This document shows positions 37,636-45,464 of a stretch of DNA of 48,377 bases, one piece after another. Each line of letters begins with the position of its first letter. Position 1 is the stretch's first letter. The notes below the pieces were generated by a model, which saw only the letters and a program-made list of their open reading frames with translations, did not search any database and had not been told where the DNA came from. The DNA comes from Deinococcales bacterium (GTDB lineage: Bacteria > Deinococcota > Deinococci > Deinococcales > JAAFIG01): NCBI GenBank assembly GCA_025359505.1, contig JANYHH010000080.1, positions 1 through 48,377 of the forward strand, read 5' to 3'. The translations under genes and the position numbers were made by a program.

Positions 37636-39735
37636 ATGCGATTCAGGTTCATCGCCGCACTGGTACTTCTGGTGGCGTGCCAAAACCAAGCCTCACTCGA
37701 GATCAGTCCTCGAGACGCCAAAGTCGCTCTTGGCGAGGTCGCAGCGTTTCGCGCGGCCATTGACGGCAATGTCGCGTCGGTGCGTTGGGAGGCGAGCGCG
37801 GGCAGCATCACCGCCGATGGTCGCTTCACCGCTCCGGATCAGACAGGCGTCGTCACGATCACCGCCAACGACCCCCAAAATCCCGGGCGGCGAGACCAAG
37901 TCAACGTCACGGTCTTCCCCAGCATCTCGAGCGTGATGGTCGCGCCGCTCGAGCCGAGCCTGGCCGTAGGTCAGCGTTTGCAGTTCTCGAGCAGCATTGC
38001 CGGAAAAGGTGCGCCCAGCCAAGGGGTGCTGTGGATGGCATCGGCGGGAACGATTGAACCCGGTGGCTTGTTCACCGCACCGAGCCAACCGGGAGGCGTG
38101 ACCATCACCGCAACCAGCACCGAGGATTCGCGCCGGAGCGCTCAAACCACCGTTATCGTCGTCAGCCGCATTGCGGGTCTTGAGGTGACACCGCGACAAG
38201 TGACGCTGAGCCTAGGCGCAACCCAAGCTTTTAGTGCGCAGGTGGACGGGGTTGGCGAAGTTGGCGTGCGTTGGAGCGCCAGCGCAGGTCTGATCGGCGC
38301 AGACGGACGCTACACCGCACCGGACGCTGCTGGGTTGTACACCGTGACCGCGACGAGTTTGGGGGACGCGACAAAATCGGCATCAGCCACGGTGACGGTC
38401 ACCAACCCCAACATGACGCTCCAAATCGAGCCGCAAGGCGCGTCCATCGAGGCGCTGGACACACTGCGTTTTCGCGGGGTCGTTGCGGGCAGCGCGGACG
38501 CTCGGGTCACGTGGCAAGCCACATCAGGAACCATCAGCGCCGAAGGGGTCTTCACCCCTCCAGACAACGATGCGGTCATCACCATCACAGCCACGAGCTT
38601 GATTGATCCGCTCCGCTCCGCGAGCACATCCGTGACGGTCACGCGGGCTGCCGAACTGAGCGGTACACTGTTTTTCGACGCAAACAAAAATAATGTCAGA
38701 GACACGCTCGAGCCACCGCTCGTGGGCTGGCAAGTTTATTTGGATTTCAACAACGACGGCTCGCTTGGGGTAGACGAACCGAGCGGTTTCACAGACGGGC
38801 AGGGGCTGTACCGCTTGCCTCGGTTGCGGGCTGGAAGTTACAACTTGCGTCACAGCGCGAAACCCGGCTACGACTCGAGTCGCGTCGCCTCGCAGGGATC
38901 TCTCTATTCATCGTCACAGGGCGCTGGAGTTCGCGTGCAAGTCGTCGGTGGAACGCCCGCCAGCGCGGGCGCACAACCCTACGTCACCGCGTTGTTCGAT
39001 GCCCGCATCAGCGATCCATTCAACGCCCATTACTGCGGGGCGAGCCTGATCGCGCCAAATTGGTTACTGACGGCCGCGCACTGCGTTTACGAGCGCGGCG
39101 CAGCGCTTTCACCGAGCAGCGTTCAAGCGGGCATTGGGTTGACCAGATTAGAGGGAACAGTCCCGCGCAGCACCATTGCCCAAATCATCGTTCACCCTCA
39201 GTACAATCCTGATACCGACGATTACGATTTCGCGCTGCTAAAACTCAGCGCAGCCAGTCCATTGACGGCTGTCGCGCCACTCGAGCCAAGCGATCATGCG
39301 CTCGCGGCAAGCGCGTCCGTCGCCACCGTCTTTGGTTGGGGGGCATTGGCGAGCAGCGGCGGTTATCCTCGGGATCTGCAACGCGCCAGTTTGCCGATCA
39401 CCACGGTCGAATCCTGCGTAGCCGCCTTCGGTGCGCGTGTCACGCCGCGCATGATCTGCGCGGGCTTGCCTCAGGGTGGTGTAGATGCCTGTCGCGGCGA
39501 CAGCGGTGGGCCCTTGCTGGTGAGTGCGCCGGGCGGTGCGCCGCTGCTCGCCGGGGCGACAAGCTGGGGTGAGGGTTGCGCTGAAGCCAACAAACCCGGC
39601 GTGTACGCTCGGGTCAGCGCCATCACCACGTGGCTCGAGGGCGCGATGGGGCGTGGGGTGCTCTCGAGCCACAATGTCCACTTGGCTCGAGGTGAGACGC
39701 AAACCGTTGATCTCGCCGTGCCATCGCTGCCCTGA
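37636..39735 (+). CDS. Secreted lipoprotein with Ig-like repeats and a trypsin-family serine protease domain
   Basis: 699 residues from ATG 37636, giving a lipoprotein signal (MRFRFIAALVLLVAC, C15). Four tandem Ig-like repeats at about 20-335 share a pattern V.W.AS.G.I...G.FTAP......T.TA. An SdrB/Cna-like domain follows at about 337-410 (FFDANKNNVRD). A family S1 protease domain starts near 435 with VVGGTPA. The catalytic triad is complete: His482 in TAAHC, Asp531 in DYDFALLKL, Ser623 in GDSGGPL. Asp617, six residues before the serine, corresponds to trypsin Asp189 and predicts cleavage after Arg or Lys. The residue before VVGG is Gln, not the usual Arg/Lys, so zymogen activation may be unusual. 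It is divergent from the giant operon. A role in processing surface proteins is possible but only inferred. Confidence 0.93.
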   Translation: MRFRFIAALVLLVACQNQASLEISPRDAKVALGEVAAFRAAIDGNVASVRWEASAGSITADGRFTAPDQTGVVTITANDPQNPGRRDQVNVTVFPSISSVMVAPLEPSLAVGQRLQFSSSIAGKGAPSQGVLWMASAGTIEPGGLFTAPSQPGGVTITATSTEDSRRSAQTTVIVVSRIAGLEVTPRQVTLSLGATQAFSAQVDGVGEVGVRWSASAGLIGADGRYTAPDAAGLYTVTATSLGDATKSASATVTVTNPNMTLQIEPQGASIEALDTLRFRGVVAGSADARVTWQATSGTISAEGVFTPPDNDAVITITATSLIDPLRSASTSVTVTRAAELSGTLFFDANKNNVRDTLEPPLVGWQVYLDFNNDGSLGVDEPSGFTDGQGLYRLPRLRAGSYNLRHSAKPGYDSSRVASQGSLYSSSQGAGVRVQVVGGTPASAGAQPYVTALFDARISDPFNAHYCGASLIAPNWLLTAAHCVYERGAALSPSSVQAGIGLTRLEGTVPRSTIAQIIVHPQYNPDTDDYDFALLKLSAASPLTAVAPLEPSDHALAASASVATVFGWGALASSGGYPRDLQRASLPITTVESCVAAFGARVTPRMICAGLPQGGVDACRGDSGGPLLVSAPGGAPLLAGATSWGEGCAEANKPGVYARVSAITTWLEGAMGRGVLSSHNVHLARGETQTVDLAVPSLP

Positions 39736-39776
39736 TACGGTGTGCGAAAATCACGCGCCGAAGGCAGTGCGAACGG

Positions 39777-39782
39777 TATAAC
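39777..39782 (+). promoter_or_regulatory. Putative -10 box (TATAAC) for the RCC1 lipoprotein
   Basis: TATAAC (5 of 6 to consensus) in the 78-nt gap after the protease gene would place the start near 39789, about 25 nt before GTG 39814, leaving room for the GGAGG at 39803-39807. No -35 at 17 nt. Confidence 0.35.
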
Positions 39783-39813
39783 AGCAGTCGCTACCCCGAA
39801 CGGGAGGCTCGAG

Positions 39814-41472
39814 GTGACTGTGAACCAATCAAAACTCATGCTGGGCGCGATGCTCTGCGCTCTCCTCACCGCCTGCCCCGACACGAGCACAGGAGCAAGC
39901 CCCAAACTCAGCGTTTCACCAACCGAGGCGATAACTGCGCCCGGCAGCACGCAAACCATCGCCTCGAGCTGGACTGGTTCCGGTGGGCTGCGCTGGGCGC
40001 TGAGCGGCGCTGGGCAAATCTCCGCTGAAAGCGGCAACAGCGTCGTGTACACCGCGCCGGGTAATGTCAGCGCAACCGTGATCGCCCGCATCACGGTGAC
40101 GGCGGTGGACGCACCGACGCTGACCGCCACCGCCGTCATCACCGTCAAGCCAACCGTCAATGCCGTCGTCATCACCACATCCAGCGACACGGTGCGCTCT
40201 GGTCGTTTGCTCAACCTCAGTGCCAGCGTCACCGGCAGTGGCAACTCCGACCTGACTTGGCGCATCGCCTCCGGCAAAGGCATTCTGTCCACCGATCGCG
40301 GCGCGAGCGTGAGCCTGACCGCACCACTCGTGCGCGAGTCCAGCACAACCGTCATTGAGGTCGTTTCGAGTGTGGACGCCACCAAAAAAGGCAGCTTGAG
40401 CGTCAACGTGCGACCACTGGTCAACACCACGGCCGCCGGGGCGTACCACAGCCTCGCCGTACGAACCGATGGCACAGTCTCGAGCTGGGGCAACAACGAA
40501 AACGGGCAGCTCGGGGACGGCAGCAACACCAACCGCACCAGCCCCATTACCGTCCCTGACCTGAGCAATGTGATCAGCATCGCTGCCGGTACGTATTACA
40601 GTCTCGCCTTGAAAGCCGACGGCACGCTCTGGGCGTGGGGTGACAACGAAAACGGGCAGCTCGGAAACGGCTCGAACAACTCGCAAACCGCACCGACTCG
40701 CGTTACTAACTTGACTGATGTGGCCGCCATCGCTGCTGGAAGCGATCACGCGCTGGCCTTGAAACGCGATGGCAGCCTCTGGGCGTGGGGACTGAACAGC
40801 GACGGCGAACTGGGCGATGGCAGTCTGGAGTCTCGCAATGCACCCGTGCGGGTCGGCAATCTGGCAGGGATCGTTGCCATCGCCGCTGGCGGCTATCACT
40901 CGATGGCTTTGCGTGAAGACGGAACCGTTTGGGCGTGGGGTTATAACGCCGACGGGCAACTGGGCGACGGAACGCAAGACAACCGCACGACACCTGTAAA
41001 AGTCAAAGCGCTCGAGTCCATCACTCATCTGGCCACTGGCGCGTATCACAGCCTCGCCGTGCGAGCCGATGGTACCGCTTGGAGTTGGGGCAATAACCTC
41101 GACGGGCAGTTGGGAGACGGAACACCAGTCAACCGCCTCGAGCCTGTGCAGGTCAAAGTCCTACAAGGCGCATTGTTCGTCGCTGCGGGCGCAGCGCACA
41201 GCCTCGCCATCACCGAAACCGGTACGGTTTACGCGTGGGGCGACAACACCCAGGGACAGCTTGGAACGGGCAACCTGACACCGAAACGCGAACCCGCCGA
41301 GATCACCACCGGTGCTATTAACGTCAGTGCTGGGGGAAATCACAGCTTCGCCGTGCTACCAACTCGCTTGCTGCTCGGGTGGGGTGCGAACGGGTTCGCG
41401 CAGTTGGGCAATGGAGCGACACAAGACGTGACCTCGCCGTTGCAACTGCTGAACCAGATCTCCCTTCCTTGA
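39814..41472 (+). CDS. Lipoprotein with Ig-like domains and a seven-bladed RCC1-type propeller
   Basis: 552 residues. GTG 39814 is chosen because GGAGG lies 6 nt upstream and it gives a lipoprotein signal ending LLTAC (C21). Two Ig-like domains occupy about 30-205 (LRWALSG and LTWRIASG openings). From about 206 to the end come seven RCC1 repeats, each with the pattern GxxHSLAxxxDGTxWxWGxNxxGQLGxG followed by P-x-x-V, enough to close one seven-bladed propeller. RCC1 propellers are usually protein-binding scaffolds. Nothing in this copy suggests a GTPase-exchange role, and on a bacterial surface an adhesive or display role is more likely. The last blade is degenerate (AVLPTRLLLGWG). It follows the protease gene in the same direction but seems to have its own promoter. 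Confidence 0.93.
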   Translation: MTVNQSKLMLGAMLCALLTACPDTSTGASPKLSVSPTEAITAPGSTQTIASSWTGSGGLRWALSGAGQISAESGNSVVYTAPGNVSATVIARITVTAVDAPTLTATAVITVKPTVNAVVITTSSDTVRSGRLLNLSASVTGSGNSDLTWRIASGKGILSTDRGASVSLTAPLVRESSTTVIEVVSSVDATKKGSLSVNVRPLVNTTAAGAYHSLAVRTDGTVSSWGNNENGQLGDGSNTNRTSPITVPDLSNVISIAAGTYYSLALKADGTLWAWGDNENGQLGNGSNNSQTAPTRVTNLTDVAAIAAGSDHALALKRDGSLWAWGLNSDGELGDGSLESRNAPVRVGNLAGIVAIAAGGYHSMALREDGTVWAWGYNADGQLGDGTQDNRTTPVKVKALESITHLATGAYHSLAVRADGTAWSWGNNLDGQLGDGTPVNRLEPVQVKVLQGALFVAAGAAHSLAITETGTVYAWGDNTQGQLGTGNLTPKREPAEITTGAINVSAGGNHSFAVLPTRLLLGWGANGFAQLGNGATQDVTSPLQLLNQISLP

Positions 41473-41555
41473 TCCATAGGACAGGCCGTCTTTGACGTAA
41501 TTGAGCTTGCACAAGTTATAGGCGATCCGTGTAACCCAAACTGTGAATCTCTGCG

Positions 41556-41684
41556 ACCGAATTCTAGCTTGTCAAGGTTTTACGATGAGCCAACTAGATT
41601 TTTACCAGCTCAGTCAGTTATCCCTAAGTGCGTAGGAATAACTGACGCGAAACAGCGTGCTGGCAACCGAATTCCAACCGAATT
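41556..41684 (+). repeat. Three ACCGAATT direct repeats before the replication-like cassette
   Basis: ACCGAATTC occurs at 41556-41564 and 41666-41674, and ACCGAATT at 41677-41684. Starts are 110 and 11 nt apart, both multiples of 11 and so roughly the same face of the helix. The last two cover the -35 zone of the gene at 41703. They could be iterons or operator sites. The region otherwise holds no gene. Confidence 0.5.
41613..41646. promoter_or_regulatory. 14-bp inverted repeat, probable operator
   Basis: GTCAGTTATCCCTA, a 6-nt centre AGTGCG, then TAGGAATAACTGAC: 13 of 14 pairs match. There is no T-run on either side, so it is not an intrinsic terminator. Its place between the ACCGAATT repeats, 57 nt before the first gene of the cassette, suits binding by a dimeric regulator or initiator. 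Confidence 0.6.
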
Positions 41685-41690
41685 GCTGAT

Positions 41691-41696
41691 TACGCT
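41691..41696 (+). promoter_or_regulatory. Putative leaderless -10 box (TACGCT) for the replication-like cassette
   Basis: TACGCT fits TANNNT and ends 6 nt before ATG 41703. No SD precedes the ATG. The two nearer ACCGAATT repeats fill the place of a -35. Confidence 0.45.
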
Positions 41697-41702
41697 CAGC
41701 CC

Positions 41703-42605
41703 ATGAGCATCAAAATCTGCACCGAGGTCTGGGCATCCTCGAGCGCCAAAGCCAGCTCGAGACTCGTGCTGTTGGCGCTTGCCGATTACGCCGACGACGA
41801 TGGTTATTGCTACCCGAGCGTCGCCCGCCTCGCCATGAAGTGCGTACTGACTGAACGCAATGTGCAACTGATCCTGCGCTATTTGGAGCAGAGCAGCGAA
41901 CTCGTGACCCAGCTTGGTGCGGGTCGCGGCAACGTCAATGCGTACTTGGTGCTGCCGCCCGCGACCCTCGAGCGTTTGCGACTCGAAGGCAAAACGGTGC
42001 AGAATTTTCACCCTTTGCGGGTACTCGAGGAAAGGGTGAAAGCGGTGTCAGAAACGGTGAAAGAAGACGCGGAAAAGGTGAAGCTCGAGGCGCAAAGGGT
42101 GAAGCCAACTTCACCCAGAACCGTCATCAACCACCAAAACCCGTTAGAAACCACCATAGCGCAAAAGGGTGAAACTCGAGGGGCGGGAACGCTCGAGGCA
42201 GACCAACCCACTCGGACGCCGATTCAACAGCGGCAACGCTCGAGCGCCGACCACACAACGCTGGGAATCGCCGATGGCCGTGCCCGAGGTTCCGCGCCGC
42301 CGCCCGCGAGTCGAGCGTGGACGGTGTGGCTGAAGGTAAACCCCGCCCCCGCTTGGCTCGAGCCAGATCCGTGGCTGCGCTGGCTGAATGACCTCGACGA
42401 GCGCGGGATCAGCGCGACCGCCGGGCGGCTCGAGGAGCAGTTGAAGCGCTTACATGACTTGTTCATGAGCGGCGAACCACAGGCGAAAATCGTCGCTCGA
42501 GCCATCGCTGGTGGCTGGAGCAATTTCTACCCGCCTCGAGTCTCGCCGGCACAATCCGCGCCACGCCCCTCGAGAACCGATGATCGTTACGGGCGTTACC
42601 GATGA
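41703..42605 (+). CDS. Winged-helix replication-initiator-like protein
   Basis: 300 residues from ATG 41703. Residues of about 1-90 form a helix-turn-helix domain of the kind found in phage and plasmid primosome/initiator proteins: KASSRLVLLALADYADDDG, then YCYPSVARLA and a recognition region around LTERNVQLILRYLE. A charged helical stretch at about 105-135 may be a coiled coil. A Pro/Ser/Arg-rich linker follows, and a C-terminal helical domain (about 205-285) contains an AIAGGWSNFYPP segment similar to the end of DnaD-like initiation domains. Its stop overlaps the start of a DnaC-type ATPase by ATGA, the usual initiator plus helicase-loader pairing. That supports a role in starting replication of the element, although no origin has been proven. 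It is the first gene of a five-gene chain. Confidence 0.75.
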   Translation: MSIKICTEVWASSSAKASSRLVLLALADYADDDGYCYPSVARLAMKCVLTERNVQLILRYLEQSSELVTQLGAGRGNVNAYLVLPPATLERLRLEGKTVQNFHPLRVLEERVKAVSETVKEDAEKVKLEAQRVKPTSPRTVINHQNPLETTIAQKGETRGAGTLEADQPTRTPIQQRQRSSADHTTLGIADGRARGSAPPPASRAWTVWLKVNPAPAWLEPDPWLRWLNDLDERGISATAGRLEEQLKRLHDLFMSGEPQAKIVARAIAGGWSNFYPPRVSPAQSAPRPSRTDDRYGRYR

Positions 42606-43387
42606 ACGCCCGCAGTGGGAGAACAGTGCTGCTCGGCAAGATCATCGCGCTGCCGCGAGCGCCGAGCAGCCCACTCGAGATCAGCGGCTCCCTACCTCTC
42701 TGCCCGTGCTGCGCCGCGCCCGCGTATGACGGCGAGTGGCGCGGCGCGTTCGATTTGCACCACGCTTGCAATTGCATCCTCGAGCGAGCGACCCGTTACG
42801 AGCAGGGCGTTCAACAGCTCTGGGAGCGGCGGCAGCGCGAGCGGCGTTACCTAGAGACGCTACCAACCCGCTACCGTGCGTACACGTTCAATAGCTTTGA
42901 CCAGACTGCCGGCAATGCCGCTGCACTCGAGGTCGCCGCGCAGCTCGAGCCAGGACGCACATTGTTCCTGTGGGGCAACCCCGGCAATGGCAAAACGCAC
43001 CTCGCCTGCGCCATTGGTTTTCGAGCGCTCGAGCGCGGCTCGGTCGTGTTTTGGAACGTGGCGGCGCTGTACGCACGGTTGCGCGAATGCGTCGCTCACG
43101 ATCTGCCCAAACCGAATCTGCTTGCACCCAGCGTGCTGATCCTCGATGACCTCGGCAAAGTCAAAGCCTCGGAGTTCGTTTACGAAACCCTCTACGGCTG
43201 CCTCGAGTCGCGGTGGTCGAACGCGAAGACCACGATCCTGACGGCGAATCACAAGCCCGGTGTGGTCGCGGATCGCCTGACGCCCGCGAGCTTGGATCAG
43301 CAGGCGTCGGACGCAATCCTCTCGAGGCTCGTCGCTGGGCACGTGGTCGAAGTCACCGGCGAGGATCGCCGCGAGGGGCGCGGGTGA
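42602..43387 (+). CDS. DnaC/IstB-type ATPase, probable helicase loader
   Basis: 261 residues, starting in a 4-nt ATGA overlap with the initiator-like gene. The N-terminal part has a possible zinc site (Cys34, Cys36, Cys37, then His54, Cys56, Cys58), followed by a helical linker rich in Arg and Glu. The AAA+ core shows Walker A GNPGNGKT at 125-132, Walker B VLILDD at 178-183, a sensor-1 Asn216 (TANHKPG) and an arginine Arg242 in ILSRL typical of the DnaC C-terminus. Length and order fit DnaC-like loaders. IstB, the transposase helper, is similar, but no IstA transposase is adjacent. The likely role is to load the replicative helicase where the upstream protein binds. Confidence 0.9.
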   Translation: MNARSGRTVLLGKIIALPRAPSSPLEISGSLPLCPCCAAPAYDGEWRGAFDLHHACNCILERATRYEQGVQQLWERRQRERRYLETLPTRYRAYTFNSFDQTAGNAAALEVAAQLEPGRTLFLWGNPGNGKTHLACAIGFRALERGSVVFWNVAALYARLRECVAHDLPKPNLLAPSVLILDDLGKVKASEFVYETLYGCLESRWSNAKTTILTANHKPGVVADRLTPASLDQQASDAILSRLVAGHVVEVTGEDRREGRG

Positions 43388-43848
43388 ACCCCCTTAGCTC
43401 GAGCGGTATCAATGCGGTGGCGCTGGCGTGGCGGCGCTTCGCTCGAGGATTACCAAGTGAGGTCAACTCGGTCGAGCGGGCGCTCGAGACTGGACTGCGC
43501 TCGTTTTCGCAGTGGCGCACCTGCCTCGATACCGCCAGTCGTCAAGCGGAGCGCGTCAACCGCCACGCGCATCGCCGCGCCGCACCAACCAAGCCCGATA
43601 ACGTCGGCTGGCGCTCACTGACCCTGCTCTCAACGACTGAACCGCGCACGGCGGAGGGCATCGCTCGAGCGCTCGAGGTGCATCCCGACGTGGTGCGCCG
43701 TGCCTTGAAAACCTTTCGTGAGCGCGGCTGGGTCGCCGCAAGCGCCACCTACACCAGAGACGAACCTCGAGCTTTCACGATCACCGCGCTGGGTCGCGGT
43801 ATCTTGGCTCGCCACAACGCCGCTGAACTCGAGCCTGCGGAGGTCTGA
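43384..43848 (+). CDS. Small winged-helix DNA-binding protein
   Basis: 154 residues. GTG 43384 overlaps the ATPase gene's TGA (GTGA), and this coupling decides the start. An Arg-rich helical N-terminal half is followed by a winged helix at about 75-150: RSLTLLSTTEPRTAEGIARA, then a recognition-helix-like PDVVRRALKTFRERGWV, then a wing ending AFTITALGRGILA. This is the layout of MarR/ArsR-like or plasmid regulator domains. It stops immediately before the GTG of the ParB-like gene. Likely roles are autoregulation of the cassette, perhaps through the inverted repeat at 41613-41646, or acting as an accessory partition protein. No ligand site is visible. Confidence 0.75.
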   Translation: MNPLSSSGINAVALAWRRFARGLPSEVNSVERALETGLRSFSQWRTCLDTASRQAERVNRHAHRRAAPTKPDNVGWRSLTLLSTTEPRTAEGIARALEVHPDVVRRALKTFRERGWVAASATYTRDEPRAFTITALGRGILARHNAAELEPAEV

Positions 43849-44712
43849 GTGTCCGCTCGAGCGGTCAACGACGAGATTCGCAGCCTGCCGCTCGAGCGCA
43901 TCCGCCGCTCGATCAGCACGCCGAGGGAAGCCCACGATCCCGAAGCCCTCGAGCGACTGGCGCACTGGATTCGGCGGCGCGGCGTGCTACACCCGATCCT
44001 CGTGCGCGAGATCGCCGGGGGTGAGTACGAGGTCGTCGCGGGCGAGCGACGGTTTCTCGCCGCTCGGCTGGCCGGTCTCGAGCAGATCGAGTGCCGCATC
44101 CGCACCTACCCCGATCCCAGCGCCGTGGACGAGCCGCTCGGGGACGTGCTGGCGCTCGAGGACGCGCTGATCGAAAACCTCGTGCGCGAGGGGTTAACGA
44201 AGCTCGAGGAAAGCGAAGCGATGTTGGAACTCGTGTGTCTGCACCTCGGTGAGACCCGCGAGTTCATCCTCGAGCGACTGGGGGCGATGCATGGTCGCGC
44301 CGTGAAATGCAAAATGCCCGTCAACCAAACAAGAGATGACGACACGATTCTCGAGGTTTTCGCCGCACTGAACCTGATCGGCTGGCGCTCGTTTTACACG
44401 CACCGCGCTCCACTGCTGCGCTTACCAGATGAAGTCAAGCGCTTACTGCTCGAGCAACGCGTCAGTTACGCCGCCGCAACCCGCCTCGCCCGGCTCGAGT
44501 CACCTGAGCGCGATAGGGTGATCGCTCGAGTGCGCGACGGCGAGCTGCGCGGCGCGAAACTGAACCTCGAGCTGGACAAATATTTGAAATCCACCAAGCC
44601 TGCATCCTCGAGTCGCCTCGCTCGCCTGCACAAAACCTTGCCGCTTCAGCTCGAGAAACCCGGTGTGCAAACCAAACTCGCGGCGCTCGAGCGCGAACTG
44701 GGGCTGTCGTGA
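43849..44712 (+). CDS. ParB-like partition or nucleoid-occlusion family protein
   Basis: 287 residues from GTG 43849, which directly follows the previous stop with no gap. The ParB/Srx N-terminal fold is clear: GVLHPILVR at 45-53, the phosphate/CTP-binding GERRFLAA at 65-72 and ENLVREGLTKLEESEAM at 109-125. A middle helix-turn-helix domain follows (SYAAATRLARLESPERDRVI near 205-225), then a short basic and helical tail. Family members bind parS-like sites and clamp DNA in a CTP-dependent way. No ParA is next to it, so it may use a ParA elsewhere or act as a KorB-like regulator. The C-terminal dimer domain is short. CTCGAG is abundant here, so the gene shares the host's base habits. Confidence 0.88.
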   Translation: MSARAVNDEIRSLPLERIRRSISTPREAHDPEALERLAHWIRRRGVLHPILVREIAGGEYEVVAGERRFLAARLAGLEQIECRIRTYPDPSAVDEPLGDVLALEDALIENLVREGLTKLEESEAMLELVCLHLGETREFILERLGAMHGRAVKCKMPVNQTRDDDTILEVFAALNLIGWRSFYTHRAPLLRLPDEVKRLLLEQRVSYAAATRLARLESPERDRVIARVRDGELRGAKLNLELDKYLKSTKPASSSRLARLHKTLPLQLEKPGVQTKLAALERELGLS

Positions 44713-45257
44713 GCCAGCCCTTCGATCTCGAGGCGACGATCATCGCGCTCGGACTCGGGGAGGTCGTCGGGCGCAGAAATTACGAGGCGTACCGGGCGTG
44801 GGCGAAACTCGAGCGCGACTGGCTCGAGGCAGATGAACTCGAGCATTTGCGGCGGGCTGCGCTGTACGCCCGCACGTACAACCGCAGCTTGAACGATGCA
44901 ATGAAGAGTACCCGCGACGCCAAGACGGACTTTGAACCCGATGCCGCCAGCGAACCGGCTCGGCTGAGCGAGATGGCTCGAGAACTGCGGGCGTTGCGAA
45001 CCGTCAGTGAGGGTGCGAGGCGGCAGCAGGATGCGCTGATCGCCCGCTTGAAAACCGAGGACGCGTACTACGCCGCGTGGGAAACGAGGTTGCGGCGCAG
45101 CGAGGAGGAACTGCTGGCGCTGTGGAACCTGCTCGACGAGATCATTCGGCTCTCGAGCGCGAGCGTGCCGAGGCTCGAGAAGCTGGAGCGGCGCGTTGGG
45201 TATGGGCTGCGGCAGGTCGGTGCAGGCCCCGAACCGACCAAGCGCAAACCGCGTTGA
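44709..45257 (+). CDS. Unknown helical protein at the end of the partition-like cassette
   Basis: 182 residues, GTG start overlapping the ParB-like gene's TGA (GTGA). I do not recognise it. It is soluble, highly charged and mostly helical, with a likely coiled coil at about 85-165 (EMARELRALRTVSEGARRQQ and SEEELLALWNLLDEIIRLSS), and a basic tail ending PTKRKPR that could touch DNA. No signal peptide or catalytic motif is present. Coupling to ParB and to the winged-helix gene suggests a role in the same complex or in its regulation. Its TGA stop lies inside the TTGACA of the next promoter, so the operon ends here. Confidence 0.7.
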   Translation: MSQPFDLEATIIALGLGEVVGRRNYEAYRAWAKLERDWLEADELEHLRRAALYARTYNRSLNDAMKSTRDAKTDFEPDAASEPARLSEMARELRALRTVSEGARRQQDALIARLKTEDAYYAAWETRLRRSEEELLALWNLLDEIIRLSSASVPRLEKLERRVGYGLRQVGAGPEPTKRKPR

Positions 45258-45283
45258 CAGCGACCGCAGTTGGTGGCTACATT
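45254..45283 (+). promoter_or_regulatory. Sigma-70-type promoter, TTGACA-N18-TACATT
   Basis: A perfect -35 TTGACA (45254-45259), an 18-nt spacer and a -10 TACATT (45278-45283) make the best promoter seen in the window. The -10 ends 6 nt before ATG 45290, so the transcript should be leaderless for the small ORF that follows. Confidence 0.7.
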
Positions 45284-45289
45284 CTGGTC

Positions 45290-45454
45290 ATGCCTTGCCG
45301 AGTTCACCTCGAGCAAAGCGTCCCTACCCTGAAACCGATGCGGTTTCCACTCGATGCACTCGAGGATTTCCCCACCTCATTGCTCGAGGAACCCCGACGA
45401 ATCTTTCGAGATTCACGTCGGGGTTCTTGCTTTTTGGAGTCCAGTCGGCGATGA
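45290..45454 (+). CDS. Putative leaderless 54-aa leader ORF spanning a terminator
   Basis: ATG 45290 lies 6 nt after the -10 box of a good promoter and opens a 54-codon frame (MPCRVHLEQSVPTLKPMRFP...) ending at TGA 45452-45454, 10 nt before the ATG of the exported-protein gene at 45465. The frame runs straight through the intrinsic terminator at 45390-45435, and the peptide copies of that stem (EEPRRIFRDSRRGSCF) look unselected. This arrangement could be an attenuator, in which translation of the leader melts the hairpin, or a short non-coding RNA with a chance frame. No family is recognised. There is no run of one amino acid's codons before the hairpin, so classic amino-acid attenuation is unlikely. 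Confidence 0.35.
   Translation: MPCRVHLEQSVPTLKPMRFPLDALEDFPTSLLEEPRRIFRDSRRGSCFLESSRR
45390..45435 (+). terminator. Intrinsic terminator or attenuator hairpin
   Basis: AACCCCGACG pairs with CGTCGGGGTT over 10 bp. An inner AATCT-TTCG-AGATT adds 5 bp and a TTCG loop, with a CA bulge on the 3' side. Five T follow after CTTGC. It lies between the promoter at 45254-45283 and the gene at 45465, and would end a transcript of about 145 nt. Confidence 0.8.
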
Positions 45455-45464
45455 CACTACATCC

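Noticed and set aside
39471..41049. Two long minus-strand frames opposite the protease and RCC1 genes
   Set aside because: The plus-strand proteins have clear domains with catalytic residues and regular repeats. The opposite translations look random.
41613..41646. Inverted repeat as an intrinsic terminator for the RCC1 gene
   Set aside because: No T-run on either side, and the loop sits 140 nt after the stop. An operator is more likely.
42602..43387. DnaC-type ATPase as an IstB transposition helper
   Set aside because: No IstA-like transposase or insertion-sequence ends are adjacent, and the partner gene is an initiator-like winged-helix protein.
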